Assembly: GCA_964561605.1 (NCBI GenBank)
Contig: CAZLQD010000039.1
Coordinates: 78,267-142,266 of the forward strand
Direction of reading: 5' to 3'
Source of the DNA: JALUZX01 sp964561605
Lineage (GTDB): Bacteria; Planctomycetota; UBA1135; JALUZX01
DNA length: 64,000 bases
Positions 16,100-23,775 of the stretch are shown here, piece after piece (positions within the stretch are counted from its first letter, which is position 1; every line of letters starts with the position of its first letter). The position numbers and the translations under genes were made by a program. Under the pieces are notes generated by a model, which saw only the letters and a list, made by a program, of their open reading frames with translations, ran no database searches and was not told where the DNA came from.

Positions 16100-17197
16100 T
16101 CACACGGTCTTGCGGGCCGAGGCGGCGCCCGAGGTGATTCCCCTCATGAGGAGCTTCAACTCGTCCGGGTTGTCCGAGGCGGCCATGGCCTCTTCGAAGG
16201 TGATGTTCCCGAGCTCGTAGAGCTTGAGGATGGACTGGTTGAAGGTCATGGTCCCGTAGTACTGGCCTTCGAAGAGGGCCTTGGGAAGCTCCCTGGTCCT
16301 TCCCTCGGCCAGGATCTCCCGGACCGTGGGGGTGTTCATGAGGAGCTCCACGGCGGGCATGAGCCCCGTTCCGTTCTTGACCCGGATCAGCCTCAGGGAG
16401 ATGACCCCCGCCAGGTTCAGGGAGAGCTGGAGGCGGACCAGTTGGTGCTGGTGGGGAGGGAAGAAGGTGACGATTCTCTCCACGGTCTGGACGGCGTTGA
16501 CCGTGTGGAGGGTGGAGAAGACCAGGTGCCCCGTCTCGGCCGCCGAGATGGCCGCTTCCACGGTCTCCTTGTCGCGCATCTCACCGATGAAGATGATGTC
16601 CGGCGACTGGCGGACGGCGTGACGGAGTGCCGTGTAGAAATCCGGGCAATCCCTGCCGATCTCCCGCTGATTGATGATGGAGCGCTTGTCCTGGAATATG
16701 AATTCCACCGGATCTTCCACGGTGACCACGTGCCTGTGGAGGTTGCGGTTCACGTAATCGATCATGGCCGCCAGGGTCGTGGACTTCCCCGAGCCGGCGA
16801 TGCCCGTGGCCAGGACGAGCCCCCTTCTCAGGGAGGCCAGCTTCTTCAGCGGATCCACCGGCAGGTTCAGGTCCTTGAAGGACGGGATCTCGGCCTTGAT
16901 GTGGCGGAAGACGAAACCCAGCTCGCCCTGTTGGCGGAAGACGTTGCACCTGAACCTTCCGATCCCCTCCAGGTCCACCGCCTTGTCCACGGCCCCCTCG
17001 CGGGCGAGTTCCTCCAGGCCCTCTTCGTCGAGGATCTTGTTGAGAAAGGCCAGGGACATCTCCTTGGTGACCGGCTCGTCGGAGATGTAGCGAACCAGGC
17101 CGTTGATCCGCACCGCCGGGTAGGCCCCGGTCTTCACGATCAAGTCCGAGGCCTGTTCTTTCACGACCAGGCGGAGAAATCCTTCCATGGCGAGCAT
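16100..17197 (-). CDS. pilT: PilT/PilU-family twitching motility ATPase
   Basis: A 365-residue hexameric ATPase that powers retraction of type IV pili from the cytoplasmic face. The N-terminal PAS-like domain (1-100) is followed by the RecA-like core: Walker A GIAGSGKST (about 132-140), Asp-box EDPVEF, Walker B DIIFIGEMRD and His-box STLHT. The C-terminal region (TFNQSILKLYELGNITFEEA) is closer to PilU-type ends than to classical PilT, so the exact paralogue is uncertain. ATG at 17197 has GGGAGG seven bases upstream. It follows obgE by 110 bases with a small terminator-like hairpin between, so it probably has its own promoter. Confidence 0.9.
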   Translation of the reverse strand: MLAMEGFLRLVVKEQASDLIVKTGAYPAVRINGLVRYISDEPVTKEMSLAFLNKILDEEGLEELAREGAVDKAVDLEGIGRFRCNVFRQQGELGFVFRHIKAEIPSFKDLNLPVDPLKKLASLRRGLVLATGIAGSGKSTTLAAMIDYVNRNLHRHVVTVEDPVEFIFQDKRSIINQREIGRDCPDFYTALRHAVRQSPDIIFIGEMRDKETVEAAISAAETGHLVFSTLHTVNAVQTVERIVTFFPPHQHQLVRLQLSLNLAGVISLRLIRVKNGTGLMPAVELLMNTPTVREILAEGRTRELPKALFEGQYYGTMTFNQSILKLYELGNITFEEAMAASDNPDELKLLMRGITSGAASARKTV

Positions 17198-17282
17198 CGT
17201 CGATCCTCCCGTAGCGGGGTCCGTGAATAGATCCACCCTCCTTTTCGACGCCCCGCCGCCCGGTCCTTGAACCAGCCCCCCC

Positions 17283-17303
17283 GAAGAAGGCCGGAATCCG
17301 GCC
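17283..17303 (-). terminator. Small intrinsic terminator after obgE
   Basis: A six-base-pair stem (GGCCGG-ATT-CCGGCC on the minus strand) followed by TTCTTC lies just after the obgE stop. It would separate the rplU-rpmA-obgE unit from pilT. Confidence 0.4.
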
Positions 17304-17307
17304 AGTC

Positions 17308-18288
17308 TCAGGACAAACGTTCCGCCAGGGCCCGGAGGAGTTCCTTCAACCCTCTCCCGGTGACGGAGGAGATCCTGAGAAAGGGCCTTCCCAGGGCCTC
17401 TTCCAGGGCCCGGGCCTTCTCCTCCCCCGCCGGATCGTCCATCTTGGTGGCCGCTCCGATCCACTCCTTGGAGGCCAGGACGGGGCTGTAGGACTCCAGC
17501 TCCCGCCGGATCACCCGGAAGGACTCCACCGGATCGGGGGCCGTGGAAGAGCAGTCCACCAGGTGGAGGAGCAGGCGGGTCCGCTCCACGTGCCTGAGGA
17601 AGCGGTCCCCCAGGCCGTGGCCCTGGTGGGCCCCCTCGATGAGCCCCGGCAGGTCGGCCACGACCAGGACCCGGGAGGGGTCGAGCTCCACGATGCCCAG
17701 GACCGGGGCCAGGGTGGTGAAGGGATAATCCGCCACCTTGGGCCTGGCGGCGCTCAGCCTGGAGAGAAGGGTGGACTTGCCCGCGTTGGGAAGGCCCACC
17801 AGGCCCACGTCGGCGATGAGCTTCAGCTCCAGCTTGAGTTCCCGCTCCTCTCCCGGACTTCCCTCCTCGGCGAACCTGGGAGCCCTTCTCTCGGCCGTGG
17901 CGAACCGGGCGTTTCCCCTCCCTCCCTTGCCGCCCCGGGCGACGACCACCCGGGCACCGGGCCGGTCCAGGTCCTTGAGGAGGTTCCCCCTGGGAAGGGC
18001 GTAGACCAGGGTCCCCACGGGAACGGGGATCACCAGGTCCTCTCCGGACCGGCCCGTCCGGTTTCCCCCGCCTCCGGGTTTTCCGTTCTCCGCCTGGAGG
18101 ACCGGCGTGTGGGCCAGGTCGTAGAGGCTCGATTTCCCGGGATCGGCTACGAGGATCACCGAGCCGCCCCGGCCGCCGTCCCCCCCGTCGGGGCCGCCCC
18201 GGGGTACGAACTTCTCCCGCCGGAAGGAGACGATCCCCCTTCCCCCCCTTCCCGCCCGTACCTTGATGACGGCTTCGTCGCGGAACAT
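17308..18288 (-). CDS. obgE: Obg GTPase
   Basis: Essential ribosome-associated GTPase involved in 50S maturation. The N-terminal Gly-rich Obg domain (1-157; GGPDGGDGGRGG, GGKGGRGNARFAT) is followed by a G domain with P-loop GLPNAGKST (about 165-173), switch region DYPFTTLAPVLG, and DLPGLIEGAHQGHGLG. Where NKxD is expected it reads ATKMD. The protein is 326 residues and has no C-terminal OCT extension. The ATG at 18288 is adjacent to a GTG at 18291; the GGGAG spacing favours the ATG. It sits directly after rplU-rpmA, the standard order. Confidence 0.95.
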   Translation of the reverse strand: MFRDEAVIKVRAGRGGRGIVSFRREKFVPRGGPDGGDGGRGGSVILVADPGKSSLYDLAHTPVLQAENGKPGGGGNRTGRSGEDLVIPVPVGTLVYALPRGNLLKDLDRPGARVVVARGGKGGRGNARFATAERRAPRFAEEGSPGEERELKLELKLIADVGLVGLPNAGKSTLLSRLSAARPKVADYPFTTLAPVLGIVELDPSRVLVVADLPGLIEGAHQGHGLGDRFLRHVERTRLLLHLVDCSSTAPDPVESFRVIRRELESYSPVLASKEWIGAATKMDDPAGEEKARALEEALGRPFLRISSVTGRGLKELLRALAERLS

Positions 18289-18336
18289 CACAGGTTCTCC
18301 CGGGCGGAGCGAGGAAGGGGGAGCCCGGGGGCGGGC

Positions 18337-18585
18337 TCAGTTTTCCAGGGGCTCGACGTTGACCTTGCGGTTCGGGCGGAAGCGGACCACCCCTTCCTTG
18401 AGGGCGTAGAGGGTCCAATCCCGGCCCACGCCCACGTTGAGGCCCGGGTGGAACTTGGTACCGCACTGGCGGACCAGGATCTCGCCGGCCTTCACCTTCT
18501 GGCCCGAATAGCGCTTGATGCCCCGGAACTGGGGATTGCTGTCCCGGCCGTTCCTAGAGGAGCCTTGTCCCTTCTTGTGTGCCAC
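18337..18585 (-). CDS. rpmA: 50S ribosomal protein L27
   Basis: An 82-residue protein of the large subunit whose N-terminal tail reaches the peptidyl-transferase centre. The start AHKKGQGSSRNGRDS and the core GQKVKAGEILVRQ are diagnostic. There is no Firmicutes-type cleavable N-terminal extension. Its GTG start at 18585 has AGGAGG eight bases upstream. It lies 15 bases after rplU. Confidence 0.97.
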   Translation of the reverse strand: MAHKKGQGSSRNGRDSNPQFRGIKRYSGQKVKAGEILVRQCGTKFHPGLNVGVGRDWTLYALKEGVVRFRPNRKVNVEPLEN

Positions 18586-18600
18586 GGAACGTCCCTCCTG

Positions 18601-18915
18601 TCAGGCCCCGGGAATCTCTTCCACCAGGACCTTGGTATACCTGTGGCGGAACCCCTTCTTGACCCGCACGTTCTTGCGCCGCTTGAACCGGAAGACCACC
18701 ACCTTCTTGCCCTTCACGTGGCCTTCCACCTTGGCCTTCACCTGGACGCCCTCCACGTAGGGGGAGCCAACCTTCAGGTCCCCCCCCGAGACGAGCAGGA
18801 CCTTGTCCAGAAGGACTTCCTCGCCGGGTTTCCATTCGGCCCGGTAGTCCAGATAGGCCGTCTTGCCCGGTTCCACCCGGACCTGCCGGCCCCCGTCTTG
18901 AATGAATGCATACAT
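18601..18915 (-). CDS. rplU: 50S ribosomal protein L21
   Basis: A 104-residue 23S rRNA-binding protein, first gene of the rplU-rpmA-obgE unit. MYAFIQDGGRQVRV at the start and FRFKRRKNVRVKKGFRHRYT near the C terminus are the family signatures. A GGGAGG precedes the ATG and a sigma70-like promoter lies about 60 bases upstream. Confidence 0.97.
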   Translation of the reverse strand: MYAFIQDGGRQVRVEPGKTAYLDYRAEWKPGEEVLLDKVLLVSGGDLKVGSPYVEGVQVKAKVEGHVKGKKVVVFRFKRRKNVRVKKGFRHRYTKVLVEEIPGA

Positions 18916-18975
18916 GGTCTCGTCCTCCCTCCGCCCCGGGCGGGGAGGTTCCTGGGTCCACGGGAAAGGGGGGGA

Positions 18976-19003
18976 ATTGTAAGGAAGGTCCGCCCCGGAT
19001 CAA
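18976..19003 (-). promoter_or_regulatory. Putative sigma70-type promoter for rplU-rpmA-obgE
   Basis: On the minus strand TTGATC (-35) is separated by 16 bases from TACAAT (-10), a five-of-six match to consensus. It overlaps the end of the RNase E/G gene and would give a leader of about 50 bases before rplU. Confidence 0.5.
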
Positions 19004-20883
19004 CCCCCTTGTTCCGGAGAAGTCCCCTGGCGCCGGCCTCCCTGGGCCTTCCCGCCCCCCCGTTTCGAAGCACCGCCCCCGCTGCGGGAGCCCCCCTTGG
19101 ATCCCTGCTTGCTCCCCGAGCCCTGGGAGGAGCCGCCGGACTTGGACTTGGACCTCTGGGAGGTCTTGGAGCCCTGTTTCTGGCCCTGGGAGCCCTTCTG
19201 GGTGGAGCGTCCCCCCTGCTGGGAGGAGTGGGAGGAGCCGTTCTCCCTGGAGCCGTTGCGCCCCTGGGGCGCCTCCTCCTTGCGGGAGAGGGCCTGGAAG
19301 TGGACCCCTTCCCCGGGGAAGGAGGGCTCGGGCACGATCCTCACGAACCGCCCCGTCTCCCGCTCCAGGTCGAAGAGAGCGCCCCGCTTCTGGTTGAGCA
19401 GGTAGTCCGCCACGTCGGGATGGACCGTGACCTCCACGCCGTCCACGTTCTTCCGGCGCAACGTGGCCCTGAGCCGCCTCAGGACGGCCAGGCCCTGACT
19501 CGAGGCGGACCGGACCATCCCCGTGCCCCGGCAGGTGGGGCACTGGGCGAAGAGCATCCGCTTGAGCCCGGGACCGACCCGCTGGCGGGTCATCTCGAGC
19601 ATGCCGAACTGGGAGATCTTCCCCACCTTGACCCGGGCCCGGTCCCCCTTGAGGCACTCTCTCAGGTGCTTCTCCACGGCCTTGCGGTGCTTCTCCTCCA
19701 TCATGTCGATGAAGTCGATCACCAGCATCCCCCCCAGATCCCTCAGCCGGATCTGGCGGACGATTTCGGGGATGGCCTCCATGTTGGTGAGGTAGGCCGT
19801 CTCCTCCAGGTCGGATTCGGTCTTGAACTTCCCTGAGTTGACGTCGATGGCCACGAGGGCCTCGGTCTGCTCGATGACGATACTGATCCCGCTCTTCAGT
19901 TCGATCCTGTTGTCGAAGAGGGTCTCGATCTCGGCCTCGACGCCGTAGTGGTGGAAGATGGGCTCCCCGCCCTTGTAATGGACGATCCTGTTGCGGAACC
20001 TGGGCATGAGCTTGTCGAGGAACTCGAGGATCCGCTTGTACGCATCCTCGGAGTCCACGACCACCTCCTGGATGTCGGGAGTGAAGATATCCCTCATGGT
20101 CTTGATGGCCAGGTCGGACTCCTCGTAGAGGGGGGCCGGCGCCTGGGCCGATCTGAGCCTCTTCATGAGCAGGCTCCAGAGCTTCTTCAGGTAGTCCAGG
20201 TCCTTCTGGAGCTCCTTCTTGGTCCGGTTCACCCCGGCGGTCCTGACGATGAAGCCGATCCCACCGGAGTCCTTGGCCAGCTCGTGGACGAGCTTCTTGA
20301 GGCGGTTCCTCTCCTTCTCGTCCGCGATCTTGCGGGAGACGCCGCACTTCCCCAGGCTGGGCATGAAGACCAGGTAACGCCCGGGAACGGAGATGTACGT
20401 GGTCAGGGTGGAACCCTTGGCCCCGATTCCGTCCTTGGTGATCTGGACCACCACCTCCTGGCCCTTCTTGAGGAGTTCGTTGATGGGAAGCCTGCCCCTG
20501 CCCTTGGGCTTGGCCTCCTCCCCCTGCCCCTCCTCGCCGCCGGCCTTCTTCTCCAGGCTGGCCGCCTCGTCGATCTCCCCGGAATAACCCGCCCGGGCGG
20601 ATTCGACCCTCCCGGTGACGATGTCCTCCAGGGAGACCTTGGGATCGGCGTAGGCGGGAAGGACGTCCGAGGCGTGGAGGAATCCGTTCCGGCTCCCGCC
20701 GTAATCCACGAAGGCCGCCCCGATGGAGGGCTCTATGTTGACCACCTTTCCCTTGTAGACGTTCCCCAGGTGCACCTCACGGCTGGGGTTGTCGATGTGG
20801 ATCTCCTGGAGAAGACCGTTCTCCACCACCGCGATCCGGCGCTCTTCCGGATCCGCTTCGTTGATCAAGATTTTTCTCGACAT
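19000..20883 (-). CDS. rng: Ribonuclease E/G family endoribonuclease
   Basis: A 627-residue single-strand endoribonuclease for rRNA processing and mRNA turnover. The N terminus (ILINEADPEERRIAVVENG) is followed by an S1 domain (about 36-170) interrupted by an acidic/Lys-rich insert (about 97-130). The catalytic Asp pair is at D347 (VAIDVNSGKF) and D390 (GGMLVIDFIDMM), and the zinc-link CPTCRGTG is at about 448-455. After residue 530 the protein becomes a Gly/Ser/Gln/Lys low-complexity tail, which might bind RNA or partners as in RNase E. The ATG at 20883 is preceded by AAGGA; it lies 107 bases inside the upstream TIGR03936-type gene. Whether it is RNase E or G in function cannot be decided from sequence. 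Confidence 0.93.
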   Translation of the reverse strand: MSRKILINEADPEERRIAVVENGLLQEIHIDNPSREVHLGNVYKGKVVNIEPSIGAAFVDYGGSRNGFLHASDVLPAYADPKVSLEDIVTGRVESARAGYSGEIDEAASLEKKAGGEEGQGEEAKPKGRGRLPINELLKKGQEVVVQITKDGIGAKGSTLTTYISVPGRYLVFMPSLGKCGVSRKIADEKERNRLKKLVHELAKDSGGIGFIVRTAGVNRTKKELQKDLDYLKKLWSLLMKRLRSAQAPAPLYEESDLAIKTMRDIFTPDIQEVVVDSEDAYKRILEFLDKLMPRFRNRIVHYKGGEPIFHHYGVEAEIETLFDNRIELKSGISIVIEQTEALVAIDVNSGKFKTESDLEETAYLTNMEAIPEIVRQIRLRDLGGMLVIDFIDMMEEKHRKAVEKHLRECLKGDRARVKVGKISQFGMLEMTRQRVGPGLKRMLFAQCPTCRGTGMVRSASSQGLAVLRRLRATLRRKNVDGVEVTVHPDVADYLLNQKRGALFDLERETGRFVRIVPEPSFPGEGVHFQALSRKEEAPQGRNGSRENGSSHSSQQGGRSTQKGSQGQKQGSKTSQRSKSKSGGSSQGSGSKQGSKGGSRSGGGASKRGGGKAQGGRRQGTSPEQGG

Positions 20884-21547
20884 GGAATTCCTTCGAATGT
20901 TCTTCCGGCCCCCCCTCTCGGGGCGGCAGTTTTACGATCCTCTTCAAGGGGCCGAGCCCCAGGGCCTCCGCCAGGAGGTCCGGCTTCAGGTGCCTCCCCC
21001 CAAGGGGGGCCAGGAGGACTTCCAGGCCCTCCCCCTCCCGGCGGAGTTCCAGGAGGGCCGCCGCCGGATCCAGGGTCCTGCCCCGCCGGTCCAGGAGGGG
21101 GAGGAGACCCGCCCGGGCCGCCCGGAGATCCTCCTCCCGGGGGAGTTCCCCCTTGGGGACGATCCTCCAGCGCACCGGATCTGAAGGGCCGGGAAGGACC
21201 TTTCCCGGGAAGACCCGGAGCAACTCCATCCCCTGGGGCATCCGGGGAGCGAGCCGGGCCTCCACCTCCCCGGGAGACAGGGAACGGGAGAGGGCCACGG
21301 CGGCTCTCTCCCACTCCGAGGCCACCCCGCAAGGCAGGGCGGAACCCGCCGAGAAGCGGGGCCTGGGATGGAACTTCCCCCGCCAGGCCAAGGGAAGGCC
21401 GCTCCGCCTGAGGGCCCGTTCCAGTTGGCGCATGAGATCCAAGTGGGAAAGGAATCGAAGATCCCCTCCCTTTCGGAACTCCAAGGTCACCCACCAGGAA
21501 TCCAACCCAGCCAGGCCTTTCCGGGACCCCCGGCCCAGGGCCCCCAA
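20777..21547 (-). CDS. TIGR03936/DUF2344-family protein
   Basis: About 256 residues if started at the TTG at 21547, which has GAGAGG seven bases upstream. The segment GGDLRFLSHLDLMRQLERAL, then FHPRPRFSAGSALPCGVASE, is the hallmark of the TIGR03936 domain, often fused to a radical-SAM domain but here alone. Its gene is commonly placed next to the RNase E/G gene, as here; the function is unknown. The frame is open up to an ATG at 21739, but that start abuts the ribosome binding site and would span a strong hairpin, so the internal start is preferred. The last 107 bases overlap rng in another frame. Confidence 0.7.
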   Translation of the reverse strand: MGALGRGSRKGLAGLDSWWVTLEFRKGGDLRFLSHLDLMRQLERALRRSGLPLAWRGKFHPRPRFSAGSALPCGVASEWERAAVALSRSLSPGEVEARLAPRMPQGMELLRVFPGKVLPGPSDPVRWRIVPKGELPREEDLRAARAGLLPLLDRRGRTLDPAAALLELRREGEGLEVLLAPLGGRHLKPDLLAEALGLGPLKRIVKLPPREGGPEEHSKEFHVEKNLDQRSGSGRAPDRGGGERSSPGDPHRQPQP

Positions 21548-21681
21548 GTCAAATCCTCTCGCCCCAGTTGACTCCTCCGGCCCCCGTTTGTCCAGCAGGT
21601 AGACCAGGAGAAGGCCTCCTGGCCCCGGCCCGGCGGGATTCCCCCTCGGGGGGGGAGGAGCCCCTCGGCCGTGAAAGGAAC

Positions 21682-21710
21682 GGGGGAGGCGGCCCCGGGC
21701 CGCCTCCCCC
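21682..21710 (-). terminator. Hairpin terminator after pilQ
   Basis: A perfect 12-bp stem (GGGGGAGGCGGC with GCCGCCTCCCCC, loop CCCGG) lies 35-63 bases past the pilQ stop, followed on the minus strand by a short T-rich stretch. It likely ends the pil operon. Confidence 0.6.
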
Positions 21711-21744
21711 GCAGGTGAGGCCAGGAAAGGTCGGGGCATCCCTC

Positions 21745-23583
21745 CTACTTGGAGGCCCCCTCCTCTTTGTTCGAAGAGGTCTGCCAGGGGTTCAGGCCGA
21801 AGGCCTTGCGCAGCTCCTCTTCCCGCATCCTGCGGATCCTCTCCACCTCCTTCTCGATGGCGGCGGAGGTCTCCTCGGGAGAGCGGATGATCCTGGGGGT
21901 GACGAAGACGATCATGGCCTTCCTCTGGATGGCCCGGTTCTCGTTCTTGAAGAGGTAGCCCAGGAAGGGGATGTCCCCCAGGAGAGGGATCTTGGTCTCC
22001 ACGTTGGTCACCCTGTCGGTGGTGAGCCCGCCGATCACGGCCGTCTGCCCCGACTGGAGGAGCATCTTGGTGGCGATCGTCGAGGAGGAGACCCGGGGAA
22101 GGGCGATGGTGCCCTGGCCCGTTCCGGAGCCCACGGTGAAGACGTCGAAACCCTGGGGCGCGTTGGGCGGACCGGCCGTCCCCGTGAGGGATTCGGACTG
22201 GGGAATCACGTTCAGGACGACCTTGTTCGTCCCGGGGACGATGTGGGGCACCAGGAAGAGCTGGAAGCCCGTGCTCACGGGGGAGTTGTCCGCCTCCTCC
22301 ACGACGAGCTGGAGGCCCCCGGCCTGGCCCTGCTCCGCCCGGGCCTGGGCCCAGCGGACGGTCTCACCCACGAAGATCGTGGCTTCCTGGTTGTCCAGGG
22401 CGATGATCTTGGGGGCCTGGACGATCTCCGAGGACCGGTCCTGCTTGAGCACCTTGAGGACCAGGTTCACCTGCTGGAAGTCCAGGGTCCCGAAGACCGT
22501 ATCGGGCACCACCGTGGAGCCCGCGTTGAGTGTGCTGTCCGAGAAGGGACCCTTGTGGGCGTCGTTGGCGATGATGTCGTCGTCCCAGCCGCCTCCACCC
22601 AGGTTGAAGGGAAGCCTGGAGGGAATGGCCCCGCCCGACAGGGAGGCCTGGAGGCCGGAATCGCCGATGTCCACGCCGAAGTTGAAGATGTCCCTGTTGT
22701 CGGTGGTGACGAACTTGACGTCCACGAAGACCTGGGCGGGCTCCTTGTCGATGAGCTCGATCATCCGGGCGATCTCGTCGAGGACGGGCTTGGTGTCCTT
22801 GACGATGATCATGTTGCTCCGGTTGATGTACTCGATGGTCCCGTTCTTGGAGAGGGCCCGCCTGAGGGCCTGGATCAGGGTGAAGTCCTTGCTGTCGCCC
22901 GTGGGGGCCTTGGGGGCTCCCAGGACGTAGTTGGACTTGATGTAGGGCACGTAGACCGACTGGGGACGGATGTACTTGAGCTGGAAGACCCGCCGCTCCA
23001 ACTGCTCCGTCAGGCTCGCCGGGGATACGACCCTGAGAATGCCCCGGTCCTCTTCCACCAGGGCGTAACCCAGGGTCTTCACCGCCTGGTTCAGGGCGTC
23101 CTTCCAGGGGACGTCCTTGAGTCGCAGGGTGATCGTGCCCTCCACCTCCGGGGCCACGATGATGTTGGCCCCGGCGATCTTGGCGATGGCGTCGATCACG
23201 TCACGGATGTTCGTGTCCTGGAAGGCGAAGTGGACCCTGGGGGGCTTCTCCACCTTGTAGAGGTTCGTGGCAAGCTGGACCACCACGCACCCGGCCTTCT
23301 CGGCCACCAGCTTCAGGGCCTGGTACCAGTTGACGTCCCTGAGGGCGATGGTCACGTCGGCGTCGATCCCGGGATCGACCACCACGTTCACGCCGGCCTT
23401 GTCGGCGATGTGCTTGACCAGGTCGCGAAGGGGCCTTTCCTTCACGTCGAAGGTGACCAGGGTGGAACGATCGTTCACCCCCTGCACCATGGACTGGTCC
23501 TGGGAAGGGGCGGACCTGACGGCGGGCCCCACCAGGAACCCGGCGGCCGCGAGAACAACGAAGGAGCGCGAGATTGCCTGCAT
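21745..23583 (-). CDS. pilQ: Type IV pilus secretin PilQ
   Basis: A 612-residue outer-membrane secretin forming the pore for the pilus. A signal peptide (1-25) is followed by STN/N0-like domains (about 40-110, VTFDVKERPLRDLVKHIADKA), an N1-type domain (about 112-180, TNIRDVIDAIAKIAGANI), a second ring domain, then the secretin core (from about 400; APKIIALDNQEATIFVGE, SGQTAVIGGLTTDRV, PLLGDIPFLGYLF, VFVTPRI). No AMIN domain is present. The C-terminal tail is charged and helical. It is the last gene of the pilM-N-O-Q operon; 192 bases separate it from pilO. Confidence 0.93.
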   Translation of the reverse strand: MQAISRSFVVLAAAGFLVGPAVRSAPSQDQSMVQGVNDRSTLVTFDVKERPLRDLVKHIADKAGVNVVVDPGIDADVTIALRDVNWYQALKLVAEKAGCVVVQLATNLYKVEKPPRVHFAFQDTNIRDVIDAIAKIAGANIIVAPEVEGTITLRLKDVPWKDALNQAVKTLGYALVEEDRGILRVVSPASLTEQLERRVFQLKYIRPQSVYVPYIKSNYVLGAPKAPTGDSKDFTLIQALRRALSKNGTIEYINRSNMIIVKDTKPVLDEIARMIELIDKEPAQVFVDVKFVTTDNRDIFNFGVDIGDSGLQASLSGGAIPSRLPFNLGGGGWDDDIIANDAHKGPFSDSTLNAGSTVVPDTVFGTLDFQQVNLVLKVLKQDRSSEIVQAPKIIALDNQEATIFVGETVRWAQARAEQGQAGGLQLVVEEADNSPVSTGFQLFLVPHIVPGTNKVVLNVIPQSESLTGTAGPPNAPQGFDVFTVGSGTGQGTIALPRVSSSTIATKMLLQSGQTAVIGGLTTDRVTNVETKIPLLGDIPFLGYLFKNENRAIQRKAMIVFVTPRIIRSPEETSAAIEKEVERIRRMREEELRKAFGLNPWQTSSNKEEGASK

Positions 23584-23775
23584 GTTTCCTCTCCTGCCTG
23601 CACCCCCGGGGGAGGCCGCCGCGGCCTCCCTCCGGCTGAAACCGACTTCGATCCTATGAAGAGGAAACCCTTACTCAGGCGTTCCGGCCCGGGCGCCGGG
23701 TTTCCCCTTGTCTTTTTTCGGAACGTTCCTCCCCGTTCTTTACACCCGAAAGGACGAAAAAGAGCTTCCCCCTGC

